Shown one piece after another: positions 1 through 8,400 of a DNA stretch of 14,831 bases. The translations under genes and the position numbers were made by a program. The notes beneath the pieces are model-generated. The model was not told the DNA's origin and ran no database searches. It saw only the letters and a list, made by a program, of their open reading frames with translations. The stretch's first letter is position 1. Every line of letters begins with the position of its first letter. The DNA is from an uncultured Oscillospiraceae bacterium (GTDB lineage: Bacteria > Bacillota > Clostridia > Oscillospirales > Oscillospiraceae). The stretch is taken from positions 1 through 14,831 of the forward strand of contig CAAEKQ010000060.1 of NCBI GenBank assembly GCA_900756575.1, read 5' to 3'.

Positions 1-995
1 AGGTTTCCGTATTCTACTATACCTATGCCGACACCTACATTTCCAGCGTACGTACCGCTCTGGACGCTCAGCTCACCTCTGCCGGTGTAAACTTCACCGA
101 CTACGACGGCAACGGCAACCAGACCACCCAGACCGAGGCCATTCAGACCGCTATTTCCAAGGGCACTTCCATGCTGATCGTCAACCTGGTTGACTCCGGC
201 TCCGAGGACGCTGCCAACAACATCATCAACATGGCAAAGGAAAAGGATATCCCCGTGATCTTCTTCAACCGCGCCGTTTCCACCGCTGAGGACGGCGGCG
301 AGTCCGTCATCTCCAGCTACGACAAGTGCGCCTTCATCGGCACCGACTACGAGATGGCCGGCCATATGCAGGGCCAGATGATCGGCGACTACCTGGTTGC
401 CAACTACGACAAGCTGGATCTCAACGGCGACGGCAAGATCTCCTACGTCATGTTCAAGGGCGACGAGGCCAACGCTGAGGCAATCGCTCGTACCCAGTAC
501 GGCGTTGAGGACGCCGACAAGGTGCTCACCGATGCCGGCAAGCCCGCTCTCGAGTTCTATGATTCCGCTAACTCCAACAAGTATCTGGTTGACCAGAACG
601 GCACCTGGTCCTCCCAGGCTGCTACCGAGTACATGCAGACCATCCTGTCCCAGTACTCCGAGGCCAACAACAACATGGTAGAGCTGGTCATCGCCAACAA
701 CGACGACATGGCTCTGGGCGCAATCTCCGCTCTGCAGAACGCAGGCTACAACAAGGAAGGCGCTACCTACATCCCCGTATTCGGCGTTGACGCCACCGAC
801 GCTGCCAAGGAAAAGATCGCTGACGGTTCCATGACCGGTACCATCAAGCAGGACGCCGACGGCATGGCCAACACCATCGCCGCTGTTGCCCAGAACTTCC
901 AGGGCGGCAAGGACAAGTTCGACTCCGTTGACACCGCCAACGTGGTCGGCACCTGGCGTGTAAACATTCCCTACGCTACCTACACCGGCGAATAA
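1..995 (+). CDS. mglB: Galactose/glucose-type sugar-binding protein of an ABC importer (5' end off window)
   Basis: Periplasmic-binding-protein-like lipoprotein that captures a hexose outside the membrane and hands it to the MglC/MglA transporter. The frame is open from base 3 to the TAA at 993-995, so the gene begins left of the window; an internal ATG at 171 is not the start. The mature N-lobe motif is visible near bases 12-50 (FYYTYADTYISSVR). The EF-hand-like calcium loop of galactose-binding protein is present as DLNGDGKISYV (about 417-449). The pocket motifs FNRAVS, ANNDDMALGA and VFGVDATD are also present. By memory alignment to E. coli MglB several sugar contacts differ (His152 to Asn, Asp154 to Glu, Asn256 to Gln), so galactose itself is not assured. 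Codons are strongly biased to C-ending forms, as in a highly expressed gene. It is followed by mglA after 125 nt holding two hairpins. Family call is firm; ligand is inferred. Confidence 0.93.
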   Translation, partial: VSVFYYTYADTYISSVRTALDAQLTSAGVNFTDYDGNGNQTTQTEAIQTAISKGTSMLIVNLVDSGSEDAANNIINMAKEKDIPVIFFNRAVSTAEDGGESVISSYDKCAFIGTDYEMAGHMQGQMIGDYLVANYDKLDLNGDGKISYVMFKGDEANAEAIARTQYGVEDADKVLTDAGKPALEFYDSANSNKYLVDQNGTWSSQAATEYMQTILSQYSEANNNMVELVIANNDDMALGAISALQNAGYNKEGATYIPVFGVDATDAAKEKIADGSMTGTIKQDADGMANTIAAVAQNFQGGKDKFDSVDTANVVGTWRVNIPYATYTGE

Positions 996-1013
996 TCTCA
1001 GATGTATGAGCGG

Positions 1014-1038
1014 CAGCCGCGCCATTCCGGCGCGGCTG
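1014..1038 (+). promoter_or_regulatory. Perfect 10-bp hairpin downstream of mglB, no T-tract
   Basis: CAGCCGCGCC at 1014-1023 pairs fully with GGCGCGGCTG at 1029-1038 around the 5-nt loop ATTCC, and a G-U and a G-C pair can extend it to 1012-1040. No run of T follows, so it is unlikely to be a full terminator. Hairpins in this position, just after a binding-protein gene, are known in other sugar ABC operons to protect the upstream mRNA from 3' decay and raise the binding-protein level. That role here is inference. Confidence 0.7.
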
Positions 1039-1047
1039 TCTTCGGGT

Positions 1048-1090
1048 ATGCCGCACAGTCTACGGCACTTCGGCGCAGATTGTGCGGCAT
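1048..1090 (+). promoter_or_regulatory. Second hairpin in the mglB-mglA gap
   Basis: ATGCCGCACA at 1048-1057 is the exact reverse complement of TGTGCGGCAT at 1081-1090, giving a 10-bp stem with a 23-nt loop. No T-tract follows. It ends 15 nt before the mglA ribosome binding site (AAGGAGGG, 1106-1113). It may act with the first hairpin as an mRNA-stability or processing element. The pairing is seen directly; the function is inferred. Confidence 0.6.
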
Positions 1091-1120
1091 CGACCCTATG
1101 CAAGCAAGGAGGGACCCTTA

Positions 1121-2656
1121 TTGGACAACAACGCAACCGCCTCCGCCGGCGCTATGCCCCAGGAGCCGCAGGTTCTTCTCCGGATGGAGAACATCTGCAA
1201 GGCTTTCCCCGGCGTTAAGGCACTGGATCACGTATCCCTGACGGTCCGAGCCGGAACCGTCCATGCCCTCATGGGCGAGAACGGCGCAGGAAAGTCCACT
1301 CTGATGAAATGTCTGTTTGGCGTCTATAACAAAGACGAAGGGCATATTTACCTGGAAGGCCAGGAGATCAACTTCAAAAACTCCAAGGAAGCCCTGGAAA
1401 ATGGCGTGGCCATGGTACACCAGGAGCTGAACCAGGCACTCAAGCGCAACGTCATGGACAACATCTGGCTGGGCCGCTATCCGAAAATCGGCCCCATTGT
1501 GTCAGAGAAGAAAATGTACCAGGATACCATGGAAATTTTCAATGACCTGGACATCCACGTAAACCCCAAAGCCATTATGAGCACCATGCCCGTCTCTCAG
1601 CGGCAGATGGTGGAGATTGCAAAGGCAGTTTCCTTCCACTCCAAGGTCATTGTGTTTGACGAGCCCACCTCCTCCCTGACGGAGACCGAAGTGGAGCATC
1701 TGTTCCGCATCATCAATATGCTGCGGGATCGCGGATGCGGCATCATCTATATTTCTCACAAAATGGACGAGATTCTGAGAATCTCTGACGATATTACGGT
1801 CATGCGCGACGGCACCTGGGTTGCCACGGAGCCCGCAAAGGACATGACCATGGACAAGATCATCAAGCTGATGGTCGGCCGTGAGCTGACCAACCGCTTC
1901 CCGCCCAAGGATAACGTAGTATCCTCCGACGTTTCCCTGGCCGTCGAGAATCTGTGCGGACTTCACAATGCGCTGGATCACGTATCCTTCCAGGCCCACA
2001 AGGGCGAGATCCTGGGCATTGCCGGACTGGACGGTTCCGGACGCACGGAAACTCTGGAAACCATCTTCGGTGTGGCCGCGAAAAAGAGCGGCACCCTGAA
2101 GCTCCATGGCAAGGAGATCCGCAACAAGACCCCCCGCGAGGCCGTCGCCAACGGATTTGCCCTGCTCACCGAGGAGCGCCGGGCCACCGGTATCTTCGGC
2201 ATTCTGGACATTCAGGAAAACACCACCATCTCCAGCCTGAAAAAGTATTTGAAGGCAGGACTCCTCAGCGCAAGCAAAATGAAGGAGAGCACCGACTGGT
2301 CCATCTCCGCCATGCGCATCAAAACCCCCAACCAGTCCACCAAGATTCGCTCTCTGTCCGGCGGCAACCAGCAGAAGGTCATTCTTGGGCGCTGGCTGCT
2401 CACCGATCCGGAAATTCTCCTGCTGGACGAGCCCACCCGCGGCATCGACGTGGGCGCGAAATACGAGATCTACCAGTTGATTATCGACCTTGCCAAGCAG
2501 GGCAAGACGGTCATCATGGTTTCCTCGGAAATGCCGGAGCTGCTGGGCGTATGTGACCGGATTCTGGTCATGTCCGGCTGTAAGCTGGCCGGTGAGGTTG
2601 ACGCAAAAACTGCCACCCAGGAGGAAATCATGACCCTGGCGGCAAAATACGTATAA
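1121..2656 (+). CDS. mglA: Sugar ABC importer ATPase with two nucleotide-binding domains
   Basis: Cytoplasmic ATPase of the galactose/ribose-type importer; ATP hydrolysis drives uptake through MglC. The chosen start is TTG 1121, because AAGGAGGG at 1106-1113 lies 7 nt upstream; this gives 511 aa, close to the usual ~506. A GTG at 1082 in the same frame lies inside a hairpin and upstream of the ribosome binding site, so it was rejected. NBD1 has Walker A GENGAGKS (52-59), Q-loop Gln101, the degenerate signature VSQRQ (158-162) and Walker B VIVFDE (176-181). NBD2 has the degenerate P-loop GLDGSGR (302-308), the full signature LSGGNQQK (from 412) and Walker B ending Asp436-Glu437. This pattern of one weakened element per site is normal for the MglA/RbsA family. 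The stop overlaps the mglC ribosome binding site. Confidence 0.96.
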   Translation: MDNNATASAGAMPQEPQVLLRMENICKAFPGVKALDHVSLTVRAGTVHALMGENGAGKSTLMKCLFGVYNKDEGHIYLEGQEINFKNSKEALENGVAMVHQELNQALKRNVMDNIWLGRYPKIGPIVSEKKMYQDTMEIFNDLDIHVNPKAIMSTMPVSQRQMVEIAKAVSFHSKVIVFDEPTSSLTETEVEHLFRIINMLRDRGCGIIYISHKMDEILRISDDITVMRDGTWVATEPAKDMTMDKIIKLMVGRELTNRFPPKDNVVSSDVSLAVENLCGLHNALDHVSFQAHKGEILGIAGLDGSGRTETLETIFGVAAKKSGTLKLHGKEIRNKTPREAVANGFALLTEERRATGIFGILDIQENTTISSLKKYLKAGLLSASKMKESTDWSISAMRIKTPNQSTKIRSLSGGNQQKVILGRWLLTDPEILLLDEPTRGIDVGAKYEIYQLIIDLAKQGKTVIMVSSEMPELLGVCDRILVMSGCKLAGEVDAKTATQEEIMTLAAKYV

Positions 2657-2669
2657 GGAGGAACCAGCC

Positions 2670-3746
2670 GTGGCTGAAAAACAAGTAACCAAGAAAAATA
2701 CGCTGAGCACCCGGTGGGCTCATTTCCAGAGTCTTTCCAGTCAGGATAAGCGCCGCACCATTACGGACCTGCTGTTCAACAATGCCATGTACATCATCAT
2801 TGTTCTGGCGATTATCTTCATCGCCATCCGGGTTCCCCAGTTTATATCCCTTTCTTCCATTGTGAACGTCATCTCCCTGACGGCGGCCAAGCTGCCCATT
2901 GCACTGGGCATTGCAGGCTGTATCGTCCTCACCGGTACCGATATTTCCGCAGGCCGTGCGGTTGGCCTTTCCGCCTGTATCTCCGCCTCCCTGCTGACCA
3001 CTGCCAACAAGATTTTCCCGGGTCTGGCGGTTCAGCCCCTGCCCCTGGTTTTCCTGCTGGTCATTGCGGTGGGCGCAACCATCGGCCTGGTCAACGGCTT
3101 CTCCGTGGCCAAGTTTAAGCTGCACCCCTTCATCGTTACCCTGTCCACCCAGCTAATTGTCTACGGCACCATTCTTCTGTACCTGAAGATGGGTGACAAC
3201 AACGGTCAGACCCTATCCGGCCTGTCCGAGGGCTATCGGAACCTGATCGCCGGCCCCCTGTTCACCATCCAGAACGTTGCCGTGCCCCGTTATGTGCTCT
3301 ATGCCGTGATTCTCACCGCACTGATGTGGATCATCTGGAATAAAACCACCTTCGGCAAGAATATGTTTGCCGTTGGCTCCAACGAGGAAGCGGCAAACGT
3401 CTCCGGTGTCAACGTCACCGCCACCATCATTCTGGTGTTCGTGTTGGCCGGTATTATGTACAGCATCACCGGCTTCTTCGACGGCGCGCGCATCGCCTCC
3501 GTCAACGCCAACACCGGCCTGAACTACGAGTGCGACGCCATTGCGGCCTGCGTCATCGGCGGCGTCTCCTTCGTCGGTGGTATCGGTAAGATCTCCGGCA
3601 TTGTAGTCGGCGTGCTCCTGCTTCAGATCATCTTCACCGGTCTGAACTTCCTGTCCGTGGATCAGAACGCCCTGTATATCATCAAGGGTCTGGTCATTCT
3701 GGTGGCCTGCGCCATTGATATGCGCAAGTACCTGGTTCGGAAGTAA
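2670..3746 (+). CDS. mglC: Sugar ABC importer permease
   Basis: Integral membrane permease that forms the sugar channel of the Mgl complex (BPD_transp_2 family, as RbsC/MglC). Start is GTG 2670, with AAGGAGG at 2655-2661 overlapping the mglA stop, so translation is probably coupled. The product is 358 aa against 336 for E. coli MglC. The excess is mainly a charged N-terminal cytoplasmic stretch of about 40 residues before the first membrane segment (around MYIIIVLAIIFIAI). Family motifs seen include LTGTDISAGRAVGLSA, the conserved GTDIS-type loop of these permeases, and FFDGARIASVNANTG followed by CDAIAACVIGGVSFVGGIG. About eight to ten hydrophobic segments are evident. It is followed after 3 nt by the InlB-repeat gene. 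Confidence 0.95.
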   Translation: MAEKQVTKKNTLSTRWAHFQSLSSQDKRRTITDLLFNNAMYIIIVLAIIFIAIRVPQFISLSSIVNVISLTAAKLPIALGIAGCIVLTGTDISAGRAVGLSACISASLLTTANKIFPGLAVQPLPLVFLLVIAVGATIGLVNGFSVAKFKLHPFIVTLSTQLIVYGTILLYLKMGDNNGQTLSGLSEGYRNLIAGPLFTIQNVAVPRYVLYAVILTALMWIIWNKTTFGKNMFAVGSNEEAANVSGVNVTATIILVFVLAGIMYSITGFFDGARIASVNANTGLNYECDAIAACVIGGVSFVGGIGKISGIVVGVLLLQIIFTGLNFLSVDQNALYIIKGLVILVACAIDMRKYLVRK

Positions 3747-3749
3747 GCA

Positions 3750-4127
3750 ATGGAATCCAAAGAGCCCCTTCGCCCCGGGGATTTTCCCGAGCAGAAAAAG
3801 CTCCGTGGGCTGTATCAGCACGTAAAAATCTCCGTGCGCACCCTGGATATCATCATCGTGGCGGGCATTCTTGCGATTCTGCTGTGCGTGTTCCTCGCAA
3901 CCCGGCACAGCGGCTACACCATCACCTTCAACTCCCTAGGTGGCACCGACGTAGCCAACCAGAGTCTGACCTACGGCCAGGTGATTGAGGAGCCTGCGCC
4001 CCCCACCCGAGAAGGCTACACCTTCGGCGGCTGGTATTCCGACGATGCGCTGAATAACCCCTGGGATTTCGACACCCAGGTTGCCGGGGATACGGAGCTT
4101 TACGCCAAGTGGATTCCCGATTCGTAA
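3750..4127 (+). CDS. Small single-pass membrane protein with one InlB B-repeat, last gene of the mgl operon
   Basis: A 125-aa protein with three visible parts. Residues 1-30 are charged and presumably cytoplasmic; residues 31-51 form one hydrophobic segment (TLDIIIVAGILAILLCVFLA); residues 56-122 form one InlB B-repeat (Listeria/Bacteroides repeat). The repeat shows the hallmarks ITFNSLGG, PTREGYTFGGWY and a terminal TELYAKW. With no cleavable signal peptide, it should be anchored with the repeat outside, by the positive-inside rule. Start ATG 3750 lies 3 nt after the mglC stop, with only a weak GGAAG-like site before it, so translation is likely coupled. These repeats usually occur in arrays in large adhesins; a single copy tied to a sugar importer is odd. 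The function is unknown. It might hold MglB near the membrane or contact glycans, but this is only inference. Confidence 0.85.
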   Translation: MESKEPLRPGDFPEQKKLRGLYQHVKISVRTLDIIIVAGILAILLCVFLATRHSGYTITFNSLGGTDVANQSLTYGQVIEEPAPPTREGYTFGGWYSDDALNNPWDFDTQVAGDTELYAKWIPDS

Positions 4128-4134
4128 CCCATTC

Positions 4135-4170
4135 GGTGCGCTGCAATTTCCGTTGCAGCGCACCTTTTTT
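4135..4170 (+). terminator. Rho-independent terminator of the mgl operon
   Basis: GGTGCGCTGCAA (4135-4146) pairs perfectly over 12 bp with TTGCAGCGCACC (4153-4164), loop TTTCCG, followed at once by six T (4165-4170). It starts 7 nt after the stop of the InlB-repeat gene and ends only 4 nt before the ribosome binding site of the next gene. Confidence 0.92.
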
Positions 4171-4185
4171 CTCAGGAGGAACCCT

Positions 4186-4614
4186 ATGAAACCGATTCTG
4201 GTCAGCGCCTGTCTGCTGGGCGCAGCATGTAAATATTCCGGCGGCGATAATCTCTGTCCCAAAGTCGCCGTGCTGGCAGAAACTTATCCGCTGGTGCCCG
4301 TCTGTCCCGAGCAGTTGGGCGGATTGCCAACGCCCCGCACGCCTGCCGAGCGTCAGGGGAATCGGGTCATCACCAAGAACGGTCAGGACGTTACCGCTGC
4401 CTATCATCGCGGCGCGCAGGAAGCGTGGAAGCTGGCGAAGCTCTTTGGCTGTGACACTGCCATTCTCAAGGCCAGGAGTCCCTCCTGCGGCGCACAGGGG
4501 ATTTACGACGGCACATTCACCGGCACGGTGATTCCCGGCTCTGGCGTCACCGCAGAGCTGCTGCGGGATGCAGGGATTCGCGTTCTCACGGAAGACGAAC
4601 TGGAACAGCTTTGA
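4186..4614 (+). CDS. DUF523 / TudS-like Fe-S protein (possible thiouracil desulfurase)
   Basis: A 142-aa DUF523 (YbbK-type) cytosolic protein. ATG 4186 is chosen because AGGAGGA at 4174-4180 sits 5 nt upstream and the protein then begins directly with the family motif. Conserved blocks: VSACLLG with Cys9, Cys15 followed by KYSGG, VCPEQLGGLPTPR with Cys40 and Glu42, and KARSPSCG with Ser98 and Cys101. A studied member, TudS, is a [4Fe-4S]-dependent 2-thiouracil desulfurase using three cysteines to hold the cluster; Cys9, Cys40 and Cys101 occupy those motifs here. Whether this homologue has that activity is inference, as most DUF523 proteins are untested. Length matches stand-alone family members. 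There is no room for its own promoter after the mgl terminator (gap of 4 nt to the ribosome binding site), so expression may rely on read-through. Confidence 0.92.
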   Translation: MKPILVSACLLGAACKYSGGDNLCPKVAVLAETYPLVPVCPEQLGGLPTPRTPAERQGNRVITKNGQDVTAAYHRGAQEAWKLAKLFGCDTAILKARSPSCGAQGIYDGTFTGTVIPGSGVTAELLRDAGIRVLTEDELEQL

Positions 4615-4630
4615 ATTTACGCATAAAACG

Positions 4631-4666
4631 CCCCGGGAAACGGACATCCTCATCCGCTTCCCGGGG
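4631..4666. terminator. Hairpin between convergent genes, likely bidirectional terminator
   Basis: CCCCGGGAA (4631-4639) pairs with TTCCCGGGG (4658-4666), continued past one mismatch by CGGA (4641-4644) with TCCG (4653-4656), loop CATCCTCA. It lies between the stops of the DUF523 gene (plus) and the phosphatase gene (minus). The flanking T-runs are interrupted in both directions (TTCGTTCTATTT on plus, CGTTTTATG on minus), so strength is uncertain. Confidence 0.7.
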
Positions 4667-4676
4667 TTCGTTCTAT

Positions 4677-5438
4677 TTAAGGCTCCTCGACGAATTTTCC
4701 CCGAATGGCCTGCATGGTTTTCTCCGTCACCCCAATGGTTTTCAGGTACTCCACCACGCCGCCGTACCGTGCCGTCAGCTCGTCAATCAGCGTCAGCATG
4801 GCAGCAGCCGGGGTCTGGAAAAAGCTCTCGTCCACGGGCGGGCGCTTTTTGTCCGGGCCGTCCATGGCCGGGCCAAGGTGCATCTTGCCGCTGCGGATTT
4901 TCTCATACACCGGCTCCAGGAAAATCTGGCTCACGCAGTAATCCGCCGCAATGTCCACCCGCTCGACCCCGGCAATAGACAGGAGATAGCAGGTCATCAG
5001 GCCCGTGCGATCCTTCCCGGTGGTGCAGTGATACAGCAGCGCGCCGGGGCACTGGGCGGCGATGTTCAGCACATCCACAGCCCACTGGCGGCTCTCCTCG
5101 GCCATGGAGACATACTGCTCGCCCCAGCTGAGCTTCTTTGGCATGGGCTGCTTTTTTGCGCCGATGATTGCCGCCTCGTTAAACAGCGGCCTGGGATAAT
5201 AGGGCATCACGTCCCTCAAATCGCTGGGCCGGGCCTCCATTTCGCCGGTGCTGCGGAAATCCATGGATGCGGTTACGCCGTAATGCTTCAGATACTGAAT
5301 GTCCTCCTGGGGCAGTCCCACCGGCGCTTCGCTGCGTACAAACACGCCGAACCGGGTCACTTTTCCGTCCCGGGTGGGAAGGCCTCCCAGGTCTCGGGCG
5401 TTGTACAGGCCCCGGGTCATCAGTCTTCTTGTTGGCAT
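4677..5438 (-). CDS. PtpB/LipA-type tyrosine/lipid phosphatase (Y_phosphatase3 family)
   Basis: A 253-aa cysteine phosphatase. The catalytic P-loop is HCTTGKDRTG, with nucleophile Cys138 and phosphate-binding Arg144 (CX5R). The N-terminal family motif GLYNARDLGG (10-19) and the MDFRSTGEMEARPSD stretch (59-73) are typical. The HCxxGKDRxG form is shared with mycobacterial PtpB and Listeria LipA, which act on phosphotyrosine and in some cases phosphoinositides; the substrate here is unknown. No signal peptide is seen. Start ATG 5438 has GGAGG 8 nt upstream. An alternative ATG at 5453 adds five residues and has a weaker GGAG 7 nt upstream. The gene starts 19 nt after the permease stop, so it is probably co-transcribed with the ABC genes. 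The general-acid Asp cannot be assigned with confidence by eye. Confidence 0.9.
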   Translation of the reverse strand: MPTRRLMTRGLYNARDLGGLPTRDGKVTRFGVFVRSEAPVGLPQEDIQYLKHYGVTASMDFRSTGEMEARPSDLRDVMPYYPRPLFNEAAIIGAKKQPMPKKLSWGEQYVSMAEESRQWAVDVLNIAAQCPGALLYHCTTGKDRTGLMTCYLLSIAGVERVDIAADYCVSQIFLEPVYEKIRSGKMHLGPAMDGPDKKRPPVDESFFQTPAAAMLTLIDELTARYGGVVEYLKTIGVTEKTMQAIRGKFVEEP

Positions 5439-5457
5439 GGTACATTCCTCCATTCTT

Positions 5458-8400
5458 TTACTCCACGGATTTCAGAGACTGAACCATGTCAATCTTTTTC
5501 ATTCTGAAATACATCAGGAAATTCACGATCAGTGCGAAGATCACCGACAGCAGCACAGACATGAGATAATCGCTTCCCTTGGCCTGTCTGCCGAACATCA
5601 CAAAGTCCAGTTCAATGGTGCGGATAAGATAGGTGCACAGATGCTTGCCCAGCACCTGCCCCAACGCTATGCCCAATATGGTCAGGATGATGTTCTCCCG
5701 GTAGATATACATGGCCACCTCGTGGTCATAGAAGCCCAGCACCTTAATGGTAGCCAGCTCCCGAATTCGCTCGGTGATGTTGATATTCGTGAGGTTATAG
5801 AGCACCACCAGAGCCAGCGCCGCTGCCGAAAGGATGATAATCGTCACCGCCGCGTTCACCGCCTGCATATTCTTTTCAAAGTCGTGGGCCGCCGCGCCGA
5901 TATTTGACACCGCCGTGACGCAGCCATTTTCCATCAGCCGCTGGGACATCCGCTCCATGGTGGCGGTGGAGTTGTCCTCCGCCGTCACCAGAATCTCGTT
6001 GGTCTCCGGCTGCTCGTCAAACAGTGCTTCATACTCTGCCGCAGTCATATAGACATAATGGCGGACATAGTGTTCTACAATGCCGGTCACCTTGGCCTGG
6101 GCCTTCTTCCCGCACTCCAGGCTGATGGTGTCGCCCACAGAGAGGTTTAGTAGCTCCGCCAGCTTTTCGCTGATGACCACGCCGTCATCCGAGAGCTCCA
6201 CAGGATTCCCGTTCATATCCCGCAGGATAATCTGCTGATAGAGCGTCTGGGGATCGTCGGTGACGGTGACATAGCCGTCCTGACTGCCCTCCCCAGAGGA
6301 CGCAGTCAGGGCACGGGTATAGATTTCCGCCGCCGAGGCCGCATTTTCGTCGTTTTTCACCAGGGAAATGGCATCGTCCACATTGTCCTGGGACGTATCC
6401 AGCGACACCTGCAGATTATAGCGGTAGATGTCCCCATATTGAATGTCGATGATGCTGAAAATGCCGGTGCGCAGGCCCAATCCGGCAATCATCAGCGCCG
6501 TACAGCCTGCAATGCCGATCACCGTCATAAAGAAGCGCTTTTTATACCGGAATAGATTCCGGCAGGACACCTTGGCGGAGAACCGGAAGTGCTTCCAGAT
6601 AAACGGGATGTGCTCCAGCAGGATTCGTTTGCCCGCCTTGGGCGCCTTGGGCCGCATCAGCGCCGCAGGAGTTTCCCGGGCAGTGGCCAGCATCGCCCAA
6701 AGGGTCGCGCCCACCGTGCAGGTCAAACCGGCTCCGATTGCCCCCAAGCTCAGGGGCCAATACAGCTCCAGATGCAGGCTCGGCAAGGTATACATAATAC
6801 CGTACGATGTAAAGATGACCCACGGAATCAGCGTTGCACCGATGGCCGTACCCACAACGCCGCCGCCCACTGCCGCGATGGCGCCGTACAGAATAAACTT
6901 CATGGCAATGGTGCCGGTGCCATAGCCCATGGCCTTGATGGAACCGATTTCCGTCCGCTTCTCCTCCACCATACGGGTCATGGTGGTCAGGCATACCAGC
7001 GCCGCCACCAGGAAGAAGATCACTGGGAACATATTTGCCAGGTTCGCCATGCGCTGGGCGTTCTGGTCGTAGCTCACAAAGCCGTAGTTGCTGCCCCGGT
7101 CCAGTACATAAACATCCGCAGGCTGAATGTCCTGAATTTTCGCCTGGGCATCGTCGATCTCCTGTTGGCCGTCGGCGATTTTCTCGTCGGCCTCGGTCTG
7201 GGCATCCTCCAGCTCCTTCTGGCTGTCGCTATATTCCTGCTCACCGTCCTCCAGCTTCGTCCGGTTGTCGGAAAGCTGCTGGGCCGCATCGGCGATTTGG
7301 GTTTCATATTCGTTCTGGGCCTGGGCATAGTCTTCTTCGCCCTGACCCAGCTTTTCCCGGCTGGCATAATACTCGCTCCAGCCGCTGTCAATTTGATTTT
7401 GCGCCGCCGTCAGCTGCGATTGGGCCGCTGCCGTCTGGGTATCATACTGCTGCTGGGCGGCATCCAATTGTGCCTGAGCCTGCTCTAATGCCGCAACCCC
7501 GGCTGCAATCTGCGCCTGGGCCTCCTGGAGCTTTTGCACCATGGCGTCATAGACTTCCTGATGGAATTGCAGCGTGGAGGGATCAATGGGGGTTCCGGCT
7601 GCTTCCGCCGCATCCACCTGCTCCTGCTGCTGTTTCAGCGCTTCGCCGTAAGCGTTCACCTGCTGCTCCAGCTCCGCCGCTTGAGTCTTGGCCTGCTCCA
7701 GCGTCTGGGACTGCTGTTCCAGCTGGGCTTTGCCGTCCTCCAACTGCTGTTTGGCCTGATCCAGCTGGGCCTGGGCCGACTGCCGCTGACTGTCCAGCTG
7801 GGCCTGAGCGGTATTCAGTTTGTCCTTTGCGCTGTCAAGCTGGCTCCAGCCGTCATCCAGCTCGGCCCGGGCATCGGATAGCTGCTGCTGTCCGTCTGCC
7901 ACCGCCTGGTCATATTCTTCCTGGGCATCGGTAAGCTGCTGCCAGCCGTCGTCCAATTCCGTTCTGGCGTCGGATAGCTGCTGCTTGCCGTCTGCAATCT
8001 TTTGATTGGCCTCGTCCTGGGCCTGGGACAGCTGGGATTGCGCGTCGTCCACCTGGCCCTGGGCATCCGCCACCAGGCTTTCATAGCGCTTCTCCCCCTG
8101 CTGTTCTGCCACAGTTGTCAGCCGGTCGCTGAGATCGTCGATCAAATCCTCATATTCCGTAGAATAGGCGTCCATGGCTTTGGCCCCGGCGGCGGTGACG
8201 TTGCAGAGGGTGTAGTAATCCAGCTGGAAGCTGTCCTCGGGCAGCAGAACATAATCGTCCACACTGCCGTCCCCCAGGGTACTGGTCCCCCGTTCAATGG
8301 AGATGTACAACGGGCTCTGCACCACGCCGGTGATGGTAAACGTCTTGGCTGAAAGTGCATCGGCATACTGCTCCCCGGGGGTAATAGTCACCTGATCCCC

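Noticed and set aside
1014..1090. Hairpins after mglB as a true Rho-independent terminator
   Set aside because: No T-run follows either stem, and mglA and mglC downstream have no visible promoter, so transcription must continue.
1502..2710. 402-codon minus-strand frame opposite mglA
   Set aside because: Antisense shadow of a highly conserved ABC ATPase; no family motifs and no initiation site.
4611..5507. 298-codon plus-strand frame opposite the phosphatase gene
   Set aside because: The minus-strand gene has the catalytic HCTTGKDRTG motif; the plus frame has no recognisable domain.
6589..7934. Long plus-strand frames across the permease coiled coil
   Set aside because: They arise from repetitive GC-rich codons of the coiled coil and translate to low-complexity sequence.
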